From NCBI RefSeq assembly GCF_001984575.1, contig NZ_LZNS01000001.1:1228717-1292716 (forward strand): a stretch of 64,000 bases of DNA. Direction: 5' to 3'. The position numbers were made by a program, and so were the translations under genes. The notes below the pieces were generated by a model that saw only the letters and a list, made by a program, of their open reading frames with translations, ran no database searches and was not told where the DNA came from. Position 1 is the first letter of the stretch. Each line of letters opens with the position of its first letter. This DNA comes from Streptomyces sp. MP131-18 (GTDB taxonomy: Bacteria > Actinomycetota > Actinomycetes > Streptomycetales > Streptomycetaceae). Positions 14,662-23,687 of this stretch are shown here, piece after piece.

Positions 14662-15564
14662 TCACCCCTGGAACGTCTGGTAGGTGGCCAGATCCTCGAG
14701 CTGCTTGCGGCGCTCCTTTGCAAGCGCCGTCTCGAATAGACCCTGGTAGTAGGCGGCAGTGCGCAAGGCGCTCTGTTCACCCACAATGCGTCCGCGCTCG
14801 GCGGACTCCACGGCCCTCTGCTGGAGCCGTCCGGCCTCATATGCGGGCGTCAGGCGGGCGCAAGCGCCCCACTTCACGGCCTCTTCCGCCGTGGCGGGGA
14901 ACCCGGTGTCAGTGAAGTCCTGACCTCCGAGCACGAGTGGGCTCGGAGGCTTGTTGTAGACGATGCGATAACGGCGGCCGGGAACATTCCCGTCCAGGAG
15001 CTGAGCGCTCTTGCCGCTCGGAAAATAGCCGGGGTCCGCGTTGCCGTTATAACGCACATTGGGCTTCGGGGTCCACATGCGGGAAGGGCCGATGGTCTCC
15101 CCGACCACATACCAAATGCCCTCGGCGTCAGCAGGCAGTTCGTACTCCCAGATTGCCGCAGAGCACACAATCTCGGTGGTCTCCAGGACGTTGAGATCCG
15201 GATACATGAACGTGATGGTCTCGTTGATTGCGAACTTCACGTCGCTCCGGGGGAACGCCGGAGCGGTTGTCAGCAGAGATCCCGCGGCGTGAGCCGCCGG
15301 AGTGGTGCCGGCGTAGCCGCGGCCGTTCACGCCGCCCATGACGGTCACAGTCCCTGTGGACGCGTCGTAGGAACGCGCGAGAATCAGTTCGTCGTCGATC
15401 TCCACGACGCCACGGCCGACCTGGCGCACGTCGCCGGCGTCCACGGTGAACGCGATGTCGGTCTCGGAGATGGGAGCCGTCACCTCCGAGACCTGTTCCT
15501 GAGTGAGGGCGTAGCCCATGAGCTGGCGGCGTACCGCCTGCACGAGCTGATCCAGGGTGGACAT
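14662..15564 (-). CDS. Neck or head-tail adaptor-like protein
   Basis: 300 residues from ATG 15,564. It starts S-T-L-D-Q-L-V-Q-A-V-R-R-Q-L, followed by a strand-rich segment and a helical end (Y-Q-G-L-F-E-T-A-L-A-K-E-R-R-K-Q-L). Similar proteins in short-tailed phages lie at the head-tail connection. It overlaps its upstream neighbour by one base. Assignment by position and shape, not by a named domain. Confidence 0.6.
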   Translation of the reverse strand: MSTLDQLVQAVRRQLMGYALTQEQVSEVTAPISETDIAFTVDAGDVRQVGRGVVEIDDELILARSYDASTGTVTVMGGVNGRGYAGTTPAAHAAGSLLTTAPAFPRSDVKFAINETITFMYPDLNVLETTEIVCSAAIWEYELPADAEGIWYVVGETIGPSRMWTPKPNVRYNGNADPGYFPSGKSAQLLDGNVPGRRYRIVYNKPPSPLVLGGQDFTDTGFPATAEEAVKWGACARLTPAYEAGRLQQRAVESAERGRIVGEQSALRTAAYYQGLFETALAKERRKQLEDLATYQTFQG

Positions 15565-16088
15565 CAGGCCGCCATGATGGTGGCCGTCACGGTGCCGGCG
15601 CCGCTGGCGTCCCCCAGGTCCGCGCGCCAGTACCGACACGCCATGCCGGTGGCGCTCACTGTCACCGTGCTCGCGGCCGGAAGGGAAACGGTGGCAGTCG
15701 TGGATACCCACGTGGTGCCATCGTGACTCGCCTGGATAAGGATGGTCCCCCCCAGCTCTGAGGCGCTGGTGGCGATCACAGTGCATGTCGTCACAGCAGC
15801 GCCTGCGTCCAGGGCGGCGCCCGTAGCCGCGGACGTCACGGCGTCCAGGGATGTGACGGCTGTCGCCTCAGCCGGGGCCACGGCCACCGTCCCCGAGACG
15901 CCCACGGTTCCGGCGATGGTCGCCGTGCCATCGATGCTCACAAGCCACGGGTCAGTCCCCGCGGTTCCTTGGTTGGCGGTCGTCGCCCCCCCGCCGCTGC
16001 CGCTGGTCACCATCAGCTCTCCCGCCTCGGTGACACGCGCCCGGTGCGTCTGCTCCGGGTCCTCAATCCCTACGTATTGGCCGGGCAT
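15564..16088 (-). CDS. Ala/Thr/Gly-rich virion protein
   Basis: 174 residues from ATG 16,088. N-terminal E-Q-T-H-R-A-R-V-T-E-A-G-E-L, then a long stretch with T, A, V and G, including I-D-G-T-A-T-I-A-G-T-V-G-V-S-G-T-V-A-V, an all-beta pattern seen in decoration or tail-spike stems. No enzyme motif. Confidence 0.65.
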   Translation of the reverse strand: MPGQYVGIEDPEQTHRARVTEAGELMVTSGSGGGATTANQGTAGTDPWLVSIDGTATIAGTVGVSGTVAVAPAEATAVTSLDAVTSAATGAALDAGAAVTTCTVIATSASELGGTILIQASHDGTTWVSTTATVSLPAASTVTVSATGMACRYWRADLGDASGAGTVTATIMAA

Positions 16089-16372
16089 TACGCCTCCATC
16101 GGTGCGGCCTGGGCGAAGTCGCGGCCATAGGCCGCGCCCGCCTTGTCGGATAGACGCACGGCCTTGTCCACCACGGGCCGGTTCGTGGATTCGGGTTGTA
16201 TGCCCTGCCTGACGGCATCCCGGTAGGCAGCTAGGTCTGCGTCCCACCTCTTCTGTCTGGTGCCGTCCAGACCCTTGCTAGGGCTTGCGAGATAGGTCTT
16301 CACGGCCTTCGCCTGGAGGCACTGGCCGTAGCTGGCATGGTCTTGGGTCTTGCATCCGGAGGTGCACGTCAT
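16088..16372 (-). CDS. Small virion-cluster protein (94 aa)
   Basis: Begins M-T-C-T-S-G-C-K-T-Q-D and includes Y-G-Q-C-L-Q-A-K, a motif found in small actinophage structural-region proteins. Overlaps neighbours by one and four bases. Function unknown. Confidence 0.6.
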   Translation of the reverse strand: MTCTSGCKTQDHASYGQCLQAKAVKTYLASPSKGLDGTRQKRWDADLAAYRDAVRQGIQPESTNRPVVDKAVRLSDKAGAAYGRDFAQAAPMEA

Positions 16373-17874
16373 GGCAGCAGCTCCACGTCTGTGATTTCGA
16401 AATGGGGGAGCTGGGCGGCGGTTGCCACCGACCCAGTGGACAGGTGCCAGTACCGCCCCCGGTACGTCGTGTTGTCCGCCGTGACCGCGTACGGGCCCAC
16501 GTCCGTGCGCCGGAGAATGACCTGAGTGGGGGTCACATCCGTCTCGAAGGTCATGTAGGTGTCCGCCACGGGGGCATCCGTGGTCACCGTCCCGAGCTGT
16601 GTTCCGGTGGTAGAGCCCTTGACATGGCTGTAGAGCTGCATATCCCCGCCGGCGCGCATCACCACGTGATAGCCGCCGGGCGAGGAGAAGTCCCCGTCGT
16701 CGTCATTGGCGTTAGAGAACTGGTACACGTCATCGGTCTGGCGACAGAACGCGATGCCGCTGTGCAGGGTGGACGTCGGCAGCACCGGCCACTTCATCCG
16801 CCAGGAGATCCGGTAACCGGAATCGGCCGGGGCCCGGTGGCCCCCCATGAGGAGGCTCTGATTGGGTCCCACATTGACGTACAGGCCCCCTGCGCCGTCG
16901 AACTTGGGCGCGTAGACCGGATCATACCGGGCCACTCCCAGAGTGCCCGGAGGGGCGATCTCAGCCACGCTGGGGGCGCTCGTGAGCGCCAGTGTCTGGT
17001 TGAGGTAAATCCACTGCGCGGCCATCATGCCGCGTACGCCGAGGGAATTCAGGCGCTGATAGTCCACCGTGCGGTGAACCTCCCAGCAGATGACCGGCTT
17101 GCCGCGGGCCACGACAGCGGCCATGCGCGCGTCGGTCATCGCCACGGGAACGCCCCACATGTCTATGTTCGCGTCTACCGCGTCCATCTGGGCGTCCGTG
17201 GTGGCGGCATCCACATACCCCCACGTCCTGAATCCGTTACTGCGGGCCCAGGCGAATGAGTTGCTGAGGTAGTACCCCTTCCAGACGATCGACCGGGCCG
17301 AGTCCGGATAGTGGGTCGTGATCAGATCCTGGACGAGCGGAACGCTCGCATTGCTCTTTGGCTCCAGAAAAATCACGACCTTGCCCCAGAAGCGGTCGAG
17401 CACTTCCCGCAGGGTGGGAATCGGCTGGGGGGTCCAGCCGGGGCCCAGCAGCCCGGAGCCCACCGTCACCTGAACGGTTTCCCGGAGCTGCGCGTAGGTG
17501 TAGCTGGCTACCGGGCCGGTGGCATTTGTGGTGCGATCCAGGGTGGCATCATGCATGCAGACGGGGACGCCGTCCGCCGTGGTCTGCACGGAGACCTCAA
17601 TGGCCCTGGCGCCAGCGGCGGTCACGCCACTGTAAGCGGCCATGGTGTGCTCGGGGAACTCGCCCCCGCTGCCGCGGTGAGCAATCCAGAACTCGGAGTC
17701 GGCAAGAAAAGCGTCCAGGCTCGCCGGCTGGCGGGCAAAGCGGCTGTCGGCCCAGGAGCGCAGACCATGGGCATCGGCAAGGACCTCGTGGCCCGTGATG
17801 TCCTGGTCCAACTCAACCAGGACCGCATTCAGCGCCTGGTCCCAGTTGGGCTGCCCGCGCGAGGGAACCTGCAT
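16369..17874 (-). CDS. Tail protein with glycerophosphodiester phosphodiesterase domain
   Basis: 501 residues from ATG 17,874. Residues about 60-300 form a GDPD barrel: I-A-H-R-G-S-G-G-E-F-P-E-H-T-M (catalytic His-Arg and Glu), then D-G-V-P-V-C-M-H-D-A-T-L-D-R-T-T (second His and Asp) and F-L-E-P-K-S (late Glu). The C-terminal 200 residues are beta-rich with a lectin-like R-I-S-W-R-M-K-W. GDPD enzymes split glycerol phosphodiesters. On a virion the likely substrate is wall teichoic acid or another glycerol-phosphate polymer of the host, helping adsorption or penetration; that is inference. Confidence 0.87.
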   Translation of the reverse strand: MQVPSRGQPNWDQALNAVLVELDQDITGHEVLADAHGLRSWADSRFARQPASLDAFLADSEFWIAHRGSGGEFPEHTMAAYSGVTAAGARAIEVSVQTTADGVPVCMHDATLDRTTNATGPVASYTYAQLRETVQVTVGSGLLGPGWTPQPIPTLREVLDRFWGKVVIFLEPKSNASVPLVQDLITTHYPDSARSIVWKGYYLSNSFAWARSNGFRTWGYVDAATTDAQMDAVDANIDMWGVPVAMTDARMAAVVARGKPVICWEVHRTVDYQRLNSLGVRGMMAAQWIYLNQTLALTSAPSVAEIAPPGTLGVARYDPVYAPKFDGAGGLYVNVGPNQSLLMGGHRAPADSGYRISWRMKWPVLPTSTLHSGIAFCRQTDDVYQFSNANDDDGDFSSPGGYHVVMRAGGDMQLYSHVKGSTTGTQLGTVTTDAPVADTYMTFETDVTPTQVILRRTDVGPYAVTADNTTYRGRYWHLSTGSVATAAQLPHFEITDVELLP

Positions 17875-17875
17875 T

Positions 17876-18190
17876 TCAGTCTCCGTAGGGGCCTGTCCCG
17901 TAGCCACCGCCGCCATAGGAATCTATGGGGGTGGCGAATTGGTCCTCGGCGGCAACGCCGGCCGCGATAAGCGCGGCCTTCGTGGCGTCATCCACCTCGT
18001 AGGTATGGCCGCCCATCCACCAGCGATAGGCGTCCCGGATCTCATCCTGAGTGGGGAAGCGGACCTCCCGGAAAACACCGGGAGGTCCCTCCAGGACCGT
18101 CACGCCCCGGGTCAAGCTGACCCGGTAGAAAAGGCGGTCCGTCCATGTGACGGGCCCCTCTTCCACGGTGGGGGGCGTGTAGGACCACAT
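17876..18190 (-). CDS. Small head-tail region protein (104 aa)
   Basis: ATG at 18,190, one base after the capsid stop, is preferred to an upstream TTG at 18,205. Contains W-T-D-R-L-F-Y-R-V-S-L and D-E-I-R-D-A-Y-R-W-W and a Gly/Tyr-rich end. The position right after the capsid gene suits a head-completion or decoration role. Confidence 0.65.
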   Translation of the reverse strand: MWSYTPPTVEEGPVTWTDRLFYRVSLTRGVTVLEGPPGVFREVRFPTQDEIRDAYRWWMGGHTYEVDDATKAALIAAGVAAEDQFATPIDSYGGGGYGTGPYGD

Positions 18191-18191
18191 C

Positions 18192-19163
18192 TCAGTCAGG
18201 GGCAACGGACGAGGTGGTCTCGACCCGAATCAGGCACTGATCGCGGTACCGGCCCCACCCGGCCACGCCGTACCAACCCAACGGCCTGAATCGACCCAGC
18301 TTATCCACGATCGGCCCGGCCACAGGGTGGAATTCCTCTCCCACGGCCTCCATGAGGGCCTGGCGGCCCACGTAGTAGGTGCGGAAACGGCGCACGGTGT
18401 TGTCGCCCGTACCGGCATCCACGGCGTTGTAGCAACGCGGGGATTCGATGTAGTAGGCGCCTTCGTAGGTGCCGATTTCGTTGGCCCAGATGTTGCCGAC
18501 CGCGGAGTAGTTGTGCGGGTCTCGCCACGCCGCGGCGCCGGTCTCTTCTTTCAGGTCGTGGGCGACCTGAGGGTGAATGAAGCACCCGAAGAGAGAACCA
18601 AACTTGGGCGGAGCCAGGTTGGTACGGAGCTGCGTAGTGGTGAAACGTGCCAGGCCGGACGTGAAAATGTCCGTGGCCGTCATTGTGGTGGCGGCCGTGG
18701 TGGCGGTTGCGTTGGTGACGTAGGTCAGATCGCCGGCCAGGCGCTGGAGGAGATTCGGGCCCCCGCGCAGGGTGGTCTGCACGATGGTGTCGATGCTGCT
18801 TCGGGCGTTATAGCCCAGGATGTTCGTGACCGCCGGGTCAATGTCGGTGAGGCTGAACATCCGCAGCTTGCGAGTCAGCAGAACCGGATTGCCGTACTCG
18901 GTGAGCGTGATGGTCTTGATGGTCGGGTTGCCGAGGGCAACCGCGTCCGGGTCCACGGTCTCCGTGAGCGGGGCGGTCTGTTCCGCCAGATCCTGGAAGA
19001 TCTCCAGGTTGACCGTGTCGCCGGGGTTGGTCAGAGAAGTCGGGCGCTTGTCGGCCAGAACCCGGAAAACGGGCTCCGCACGAAGCTCGAACTCGAAAGC
19101 CTTGTCCCATGCCGCCTGTACGGCATTGGACATAGCAGTTGTGTCGGTATACGCGTTCGCCAT
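18192..19163 (-). CDS. Major capsid protein, N4-gp56 family
   Basis: 323 residues from ATG 19,163. The N-terminal half carries the family-like run V-F-R-V-L-A-D-K-R-P, G-D-T-V-N-L-E-I-F, T-E-T-V-D-P-D-A-V-A-L and L-T-E-Y-G-N-P-V-L-L-T-R-K-L-R, which I recognise as N4-gp56-type capsid text. A P-x-F-x-x-L-F-G-C-F-I-H-P segment and a C-terminal G-Y/W-G domain follow. Directly downstream of the scaffold gene. HK97-fold coat proteins of this type occur in several short-tailed phages. Confidence 0.88.
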   Translation of the reverse strand: MANAYTDTTAMSNAVQAAWDKAFEFELRAEPVFRVLADKRPTSLTNPGDTVNLEIFQDLAEQTAPLTETVDPDAVALGNPTIKTITLTEYGNPVLLTRKLRMFSLTDIDPAVTNILGYNARSSIDTIVQTTLRGGPNLLQRLAGDLTYVTNATATTAATTMTATDIFTSGLARFTTTQLRTNLAPPKFGSLFGCFIHPQVAHDLKEETGAAAWRDPHNYSAVGNIWANEIGTYEGAYYIESPRCYNAVDAGTGDNTVRRFRTYYVGRQALMEAVGEEFHPVAGPIVDKLGRFRPLGWYGVAGWGRYRDQCLIRVETTSSVAPD

Positions 19164-19219
19164 GGTCTCCACCCCCGATAAGGGGAGTCGAAGGGATCGA
19201 GGAGATCAGGACCAGGTGG

Positions 19220-19744
19220 TTACCAGTCGTGCTGGTTACCCTGAGAGCGCATGTATTCGGCGTACTCCTGAGGAGTCTTGATGGCGGCAATCCTTGCCGC
19301 CGTCTCCGCGTCAGATCCCGCCGGAGGGGCGGCGCCTGCGCCGGCCTCGGAAAACGCCTGCATGGCCTGCTGGTCCTGCGCCGGGACGGTCGTGGCCGGG
19401 GGTCCCGCGGGTGCCTGTTCCTGCTGCTCCTGGCCGCCCTCAGGGGCGGTGGTCGGCAGCTTCGCCAGGGCACTTCCGTAGTTCTTCAGCCAGTCGTCCA
19501 GCTTTTCGGGCTCGCCCGTGAACAGCACTGCCGCTCCCGGCTCATAGCCCTTTGCCCTGAGCGTGTCCGCCACGACATTCTGGCGCTTCTCCGCCTTCAG
19601 GCTTTCGTTCTCAGCCTGGATCTCCTTGAGCTGTCCTGAGACCTTCTCCATGTAGTCGCGGAACCACTTGGGCCCCTGACTCTGGTCAGGCTCACCAGCT
19701 CCGGAGTTCGCGTCGAACTCGTCATATCCGTAAGGCGTGCTCAT
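19220..19744 (-). CDS. Capsid scaffold protein
   Basis: 174 residues, acidic and Gln-rich, with a coiled-coil helix at about 30-60 (Y-M-E-K-V-S-G-Q-L-K-E-I-Q-A-E-N-E-S-L) and a low-complexity Pro/Ala/Gln middle, just before the capsid gene. These are the usual marks of a phage scaffolding protein. Confidence 0.82.
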   Translation of the reverse strand: MSTPYGYDEFDANSGAGEPDQSQGPKWFRDYMEKVSGQLKEIQAENESLKAEKRQNVVADTLRAKGYEPGAAVLFTGEPEKLDDWLKNYGSALAKLPTTAPEGGQEQQEQAPAGPPATTVPAQDQQAMQAFSEAGAGAAPPAGSDAETAARIAAIKTPQEYAEYMRSQGNQHDW

Positions 19745-19882
19745 TGGCTTGTCTCCCGTCGATCCCTTCGCGGCCTACGCGCCTCCCGGGGGAGAGGTCT
19801 GTGCTCCGCTACCGGACTCTATTTCGAGCGGGGCCGGTCGATCCGCTCAAATGGAAGAGTAAGACCACTATGCGGATACCTC

Positions 19883-19898
19883 AACCTAAGTTTAGGTT
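19883..19898. repeat. AT-rich inverted repeat upstream of the scaffold gene
   Basis: AACCTAA (19,883-19,889) and TTAGGTT (19,892-19,898) separated by GT, overlapping the stop of the virion gene at 19,892. The 147-base gap 19,745-19,891 is otherwise empty. On the minus strand TTGAGG and TACTCT 17 bases apart lie just downstream, a weak promoter candidate for scaffold and capsid. Confidence 0.4.
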
Positions 19899-21055
19899 TG
19901 CTGGAATCCAGCGCCAAGGCCAGCACGAGCGGAACCAGCTCGGCCACTGAATGCAGCACGTTCCTGAGAGCGCAGGCGGCGACTACGGTTCGCCGACGCA
20001 GAGCCCGAGACGAACTCGGCCTGGGCCGCCTGCTGCTGGTCCCAGTCCACGAGGCCCCAGCGCTGGGCAATGCCGCGCATAGCGTCATAGCCCTCGCTGA
20101 TACGACCCCAGCCCTCCTCTGCCCGGTCGGCCGTAATCCCCATCGTGGCGTAGCCCTCGAACTCGTCTCGGTACGCCTGAAACCCACGACGGATAGCCGC
20201 AGCTCCGAACTGGGCGGCTGCGGCCTGCTTCTCCAGCAGGGGGGTGGCCCTGCTGCGGTCCAGGAAATACGCCGTCAGGTAGCTCTCATCCACGCCGTAC
20301 ATCTGCTGGAGGGCCCGCTTGTACTCCGGGTTCGCCTGCGTGGTCGCCTGGACGGCCATATCCACGCGCTCCTTGATTTCGGTGGGGCTCACGTCCCCGG
20401 AGATCCAGTGCGTGAAATCGGCGGGGTTGTCGTAGAAACCCTTCGGAAGCCCCGCGTCCTGGAGGATCTGCCGGTATGAGGACTCGGCAGCCAGGTACTC
20501 CGCCGGGTTCAGCACCGGCATACCGGCCTTCTGGCGGGCCTCGTTCCCCGCGAACCGCTGCTTATATTCCTTGGTGTCCTGGAGGAGGATGGCAATGGTG
20601 TCGGCCGAGTATCCGTTCTTCGTGTACTCGTAGATTTTCCCCGCCAGGGAGCCCAGGCCATAAGAGCTGAAAAGGGCGCTCAGGGCGCTGTAAGCGTCCC
20701 TCGCGGCACCTGTGAGGAGTTTCCCGTACTCGCCACTCAGCTCGTACACACGGGACTGTGCAGCCTGTTCACGGGCCTGTGTGTCCGCCAGCCCCTTCTG
20801 GGCCGCCTCCAGCTTTCGCTGGAACTCCTCCTGCCGCTTGCCAACAGTGTTCTTGACCTTGTCCTGGTAGTAGTTGACCTTTGAGTTCCACCGGCCAGCC
20901 CACTGGGACTGCTCCTCGTGAATCTTCTTCTGACGGGCAATCTCTTTGGTATTGGTCGCCGGGGGGTTATAGCTGATGGTGTCCCGGAACTCAGGCGGAA
21001 TGTACTGCCTGGAGGGCAGCCCATCCGCCGGGCCCCAGCCGGTGGGCGTGGTCAT
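19892..21055 (-). CDS. Internal/ejected virion protein
   Basis: 387 residues. After an N-terminal Pro-rich part there is a long charged coiled coil (about 40-105: K-V-K-N-T-V-G-K-R-Q-E-E-F-Q-R-K-L-E-A-A-Q-K), then a helical region and a Ser/Arg/Ala-rich tail. It resembles the non-enzymatic members of ejected inner-core protein sets. Position between portal and scaffold supports this. Confidence 0.65.
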   Translation of the reverse strand: MTTPTGWGPADGLPSRQYIPPEFRDTISYNPPATNTKEIARQKKIHEEQSQWAGRWNSKVNYYQDKVKNTVGKRQEEFQRKLEAAQKGLADTQAREQAAQSRVYELSGEYGKLLTGAARDAYSALSALFSSYGLGSLAGKIYEYTKNGYSADTIAILLQDTKEYKQRFAGNEARQKAGMPVLNPAEYLAAESSYRQILQDAGLPKGFYDNPADFTHWISGDVSPTEIKERVDMAVQATTQANPEYKRALQQMYGVDESYLTAYFLDRSRATPLLEKQAAAAQFGAAAIRRGFQAYRDEFEGYATMGITADRAEEGWGRISEGYDAMRGIAQRWGLVDWDQQQAAQAEFVSGSASANRSRRLRSQERAAFSGRAGSARAGLGAGFQQT

Positions 21056-21078
21056 CTATGCCTCCTCAGTAGGCCATC

Positions 21079-22371
21079 TCAGTAGGCCATGCCGAAGTCG
21101 CGGAGCACCTGATGGGCTACACCCATCATGGAGTCCTGAGCGTTCTTGGTCTTGCGCCATTTCGGGTCATTGCGCAAGGAGTTCTCGAACTCCCACATGG
21201 GCGTAGGCTGGCCGTCATCCCGCCCGCGCATGGCTTTGCTGATGTGGGAATTGCTGATGGCGTCCAGGTCCGTTTCCGGTAGCTCCAGAATGCGGGAGAC
21301 CGCCTCAATGAAAGGCGCGGCCAGATCCTGAACACTCATCCCCGCCTTGATCTGAGCGCCATACGCGGCGTACCGGCCGGCGCTCTGGCGCCGGATGTAC
21401 GTCTCGTGCTCGGCTATGGTGCTCTTGCCGGACGCGATCTTCCGCGTGGCGTTCTCGTACCAGCTGAGGCTGTATTTCATCCCCATCTGATATGCCAGGT
21501 CGTGAAGGTCATCCCAGACGGCAGCCGCATCTCCCCACGCCTGACCGTGTTTGAACGTGATCTTCGAGCCAAACCAGTTCTGCAACCGCGCGTCATCCCA
21601 CCCCAGCGCCAGCTTGTTGTAGACCGCATCCCACAACGCGCTGGAGGAGATTCCCTTGACGCCCACTCGGGCGGCGAGAGCCTTCATCGACGCATAGGCA
21701 TTGTCGCGATTCTGCTTCCAAGTAGCAGGGTCGGTGTACCGCAAGGTCACGTACTCGCGAAGCGTGCTGGACTGCGAGCGCCACCACTTAGTGTTGCGTA
21801 GCGCCGCCTGGAATCTGTCAGGAGACCATGAGCCGGCCGTGGCCTTGTCAAAAAGCCTCTTCAATTCCTTGTTGCTGTTGATCAGCCGAAGGTTGAGCCC
21901 GAATGACTCAGCCTGTTCTGAGACAGTCATCCGTGGTGTCTCCGGGGCAGAGTAGGTAGTGGCCTGAGCTGAGGTCTGCGCAGACCCGGCATTGATTCCA
22001 GAGGCTATGCGGAGGACTGAGTCCACATAGCCCTTGATGGATGGTCCGCCGCTCTGTGAGCGGGTGGACATGTGCAGGTTGGGGTTGCCTGAATACCAGG
22101 CGGAGGCGGCGCCACGGGCGCCGTACTTGTTCCAGTAGGACCGCAGCTTCCCGCGGGCAACCGCCTCCTGAGCCTGCGGGTTGTTCAAGAACTGCTGAGC
22201 GCTCAGACTGCGGCCGTAGTACTGCTTCGTCCACGGCCCGATATTCGGTGCCAACACCTGATACTTGCCGTAGGCCCGGCCGTATCTGGTCTGCGGGCCT
22301 ACGGCGTTGTAGCGGTTACCGCTCTCCTGCTGGGCAATTGCCGCGAAGAACTGCTCGAAGGTTATGGCCAT
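21079..22371 (-). CDS. Virion protein with lysozyme-like (transglycosylase) head
   Basis: 430 residues. Residues 1-110 look like a lysozyme-fold domain: F-A-A-I-A-Q-Q-E-S-G-N-R-Y-N-A-V-G places a catalytic Glu in Q-E-S-G, and Y-G-R-A-Y-G-K-Y-Q-V and Y-N/S-G-N-P follow as in SLT enzymes. Residues 150-430 are all-helical and related to the C-terminal part of the upstream neighbour: N-T-K-W-W-R, F-G-W/L-G-W-x-x-A-x-x-x-N, Y-x-x-x-I-x-A-G-x-S-V-x-D-L-A and L-E-L-P-x-T-D-x-D match in order. Probably ejected to open the peptidoglycan. Confidence 0.8.
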   Translation of the reverse strand: MAITFEQFFAAIAQQESGNRYNAVGPQTRYGRAYGKYQVLAPNIGPWTKQYYGRSLSAQQFLNNPQAQEAVARGKLRSYWNKYGARGAASAWYSGNPNLHMSTRSQSGGPSIKGYVDSVLRIASGINAGSAQTSAQATTYSAPETPRMTVSEQAESFGLNLRLINSNKELKRLFDKATAGSWSPDRFQAALRNTKWWRSQSSTLREYVTLRYTDPATWKQNRDNAYASMKALAARVGVKGISSSALWDAVYNKLALGWDDARLQNWFGSKITFKHGQAWGDAAAVWDDLHDLAYQMGMKYSLSWYENATRKIASGKSTIAEHETYIRRQSAGRYAAYGAQIKAGMSVQDLAAPFIEAVSRILELPETDLDAISNSHISKAMRGRDDGQPTPMWEFENSLRNDPKWRKTKNAQDSMMGVAHQVLRDFGMAY

Positions 22372-23687
22372 TACGCCTGCCTGGCGATAAGGCCCATGTC
22401 GGCCAGAACCTGTTGACCCACAGCCATAGCGTTATCCTGCGCCGTCTGCGTCCTTCCCCAGCGGGGGTCATCCCGCAGAGTCTGCTGAAAATCCGCCAGC
22501 GTCATCGGAGTGGGCCCTCCGCTAGAGCCCATTCGGTTGATGGCGTCACGAATCTGCGGGGTGTACAGGTCTACGTCCGTGTCGGGTAGCTCCAGCTCCT
22601 CCGCCATCATCTGAATGTACGGAGAGGCGAGATCCCTGACAGATTCGCCGGCCTCAATCTGCCGGGAGAATCCGGGATATGTACCCGCCGCCTGCTGCCG
22701 CAGAGTGGTCTGCACCTCCTCCATGGTCGAGACGCCGCGGATGATGTACTGGGCGTAGTTTTTGACCTGCTGCTCAGAGACCTTGATGCCAAGCTCGTAG
22801 GCGAGGCCCGTGATTTCCTTGGCAGCCGTTCCGGCCATCCCGCCCAAGGTGTGCTTGTCGGTGAAGTCGATGTACTTCCCGAGGAAATTATTGATCTGGG
22901 CTTCGTTCCAGCCGAAATGAACCACGTTGCGCGCCAGCTCGGAGAGCTGCTTGTTGGTGAGGATGGCGCCCGCCTGCACGGCTGCCGCCCTCAGCGCCTC
23001 GCGCTGCGCCTCCATGGACGCCCGGTACGAAGCGGGGTCCGAGGCCGCGAGGACCTGCGCCTCCCGGCTGGTTTTGCTCGACTCTCGCCACCACTTGGTG
23101 TTCTTCAGGCTCGCCTGAAAACGCCCCGCCGTCCACTGCCCGGTGGTCGCCTCCTTCAGTAGCCCTTTGAGTTCGGGCTGCGAGTCAAAAAAGGCGTAGG
23201 ACATGCCATAGCGCTCGGCCAGTTCCGTGGCCTCCAGGATGGGTGCAGGGACGCTGTCCGCCCCTCCCCCGGACACAGAGCCCGCGCCACCTCCGGCGAC
23301 GCCCTGGACGCGCCTGCCGGCCATGAAACGGTCAGAGTAATAGCTATCCCCGAGGGACGAGATCTTGACATTGTCCCCCGTGCGCGGGGCGTGAATGAAT
23401 TTGCCCCCGCCTATGTAAATGCCGACGTGATCCGGACCGACTTTTTTGCGGTCGGTGTCGAAAAACACCAGGTCGCCCGCGGTCAGCTTGTTAAGCGGCA
23501 CTGAGCTGCCGACGTTGATCTGCTGGTAGGTGACCCGAGGGAGCTGAATTCCGTGAGCAGCGAATGCCTGCTGCACGAGTCCCGAGCAGTCCACACCGGA
23601 GGTGAGGTTGTTCCCGCCCCAGCGATACGGCGTGCCCAGCGCCGTGCGTGCTGTCTGGATGATCGCATCCGCAGATATGGCCATCAT
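22371..23687 (-). CDS. Virion protein with NlpC/P60 peptidase head
   Basis: 438 residues. The first 125 residues are NlpC/P60: G-V-D-C-S-G-L-V (catalytic Cys), P-D-H-V-G-I-Y-I-G (His) and K-F-I-H-A-P-R-T-G (second polar residue). NlpC/P60 enzymes cut D-Glu to diamino-acid bonds in wall peptides. The remaining 300 residues are related to those of the next gene (shared N-T-K-W-W-R, E-S-V-R-D-L-A-S-P-Y and L-E-L-P-D-T-D-V-D). ATGA overlap with the previous gene. Acts during DNA entry rather than lysis, by position. Confidence 0.87.
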   Translation of the reverse strand: MMAISADAIIQTARTALGTPYRWGGNNLTSGVDCSGLVQQAFAAHGIQLPRVTYQQINVGSSVPLNKLTAGDLVFFDTDRKKVGPDHVGIYIGGGKFIHAPRTGDNVKISSLGDSYYSDRFMAGRRVQGVAGGGAGSVSGGGADSVPAPILEATELAERYGMSYAFFDSQPELKGLLKEATTGQWTAGRFQASLKNTKWWRESSKTSREAQVLAASDPASYRASMEAQREALRAAAVQAGAILTNKQLSELARNVVHFGWNEAQINNFLGKYIDFTDKHTLGGMAGTAAKEITGLAYELGIKVSEQQVKNYAQYIIRGVSTMEEVQTTLRQQAAGTYPGFSRQIEAGESVRDLASPYIQMMAEELELPDTDVDLYTPQIRDAINRMGSSGGPTPMTLADFQQTLRDDPRWGRTQTAQDNAMAVGQQVLADMGLIARQA

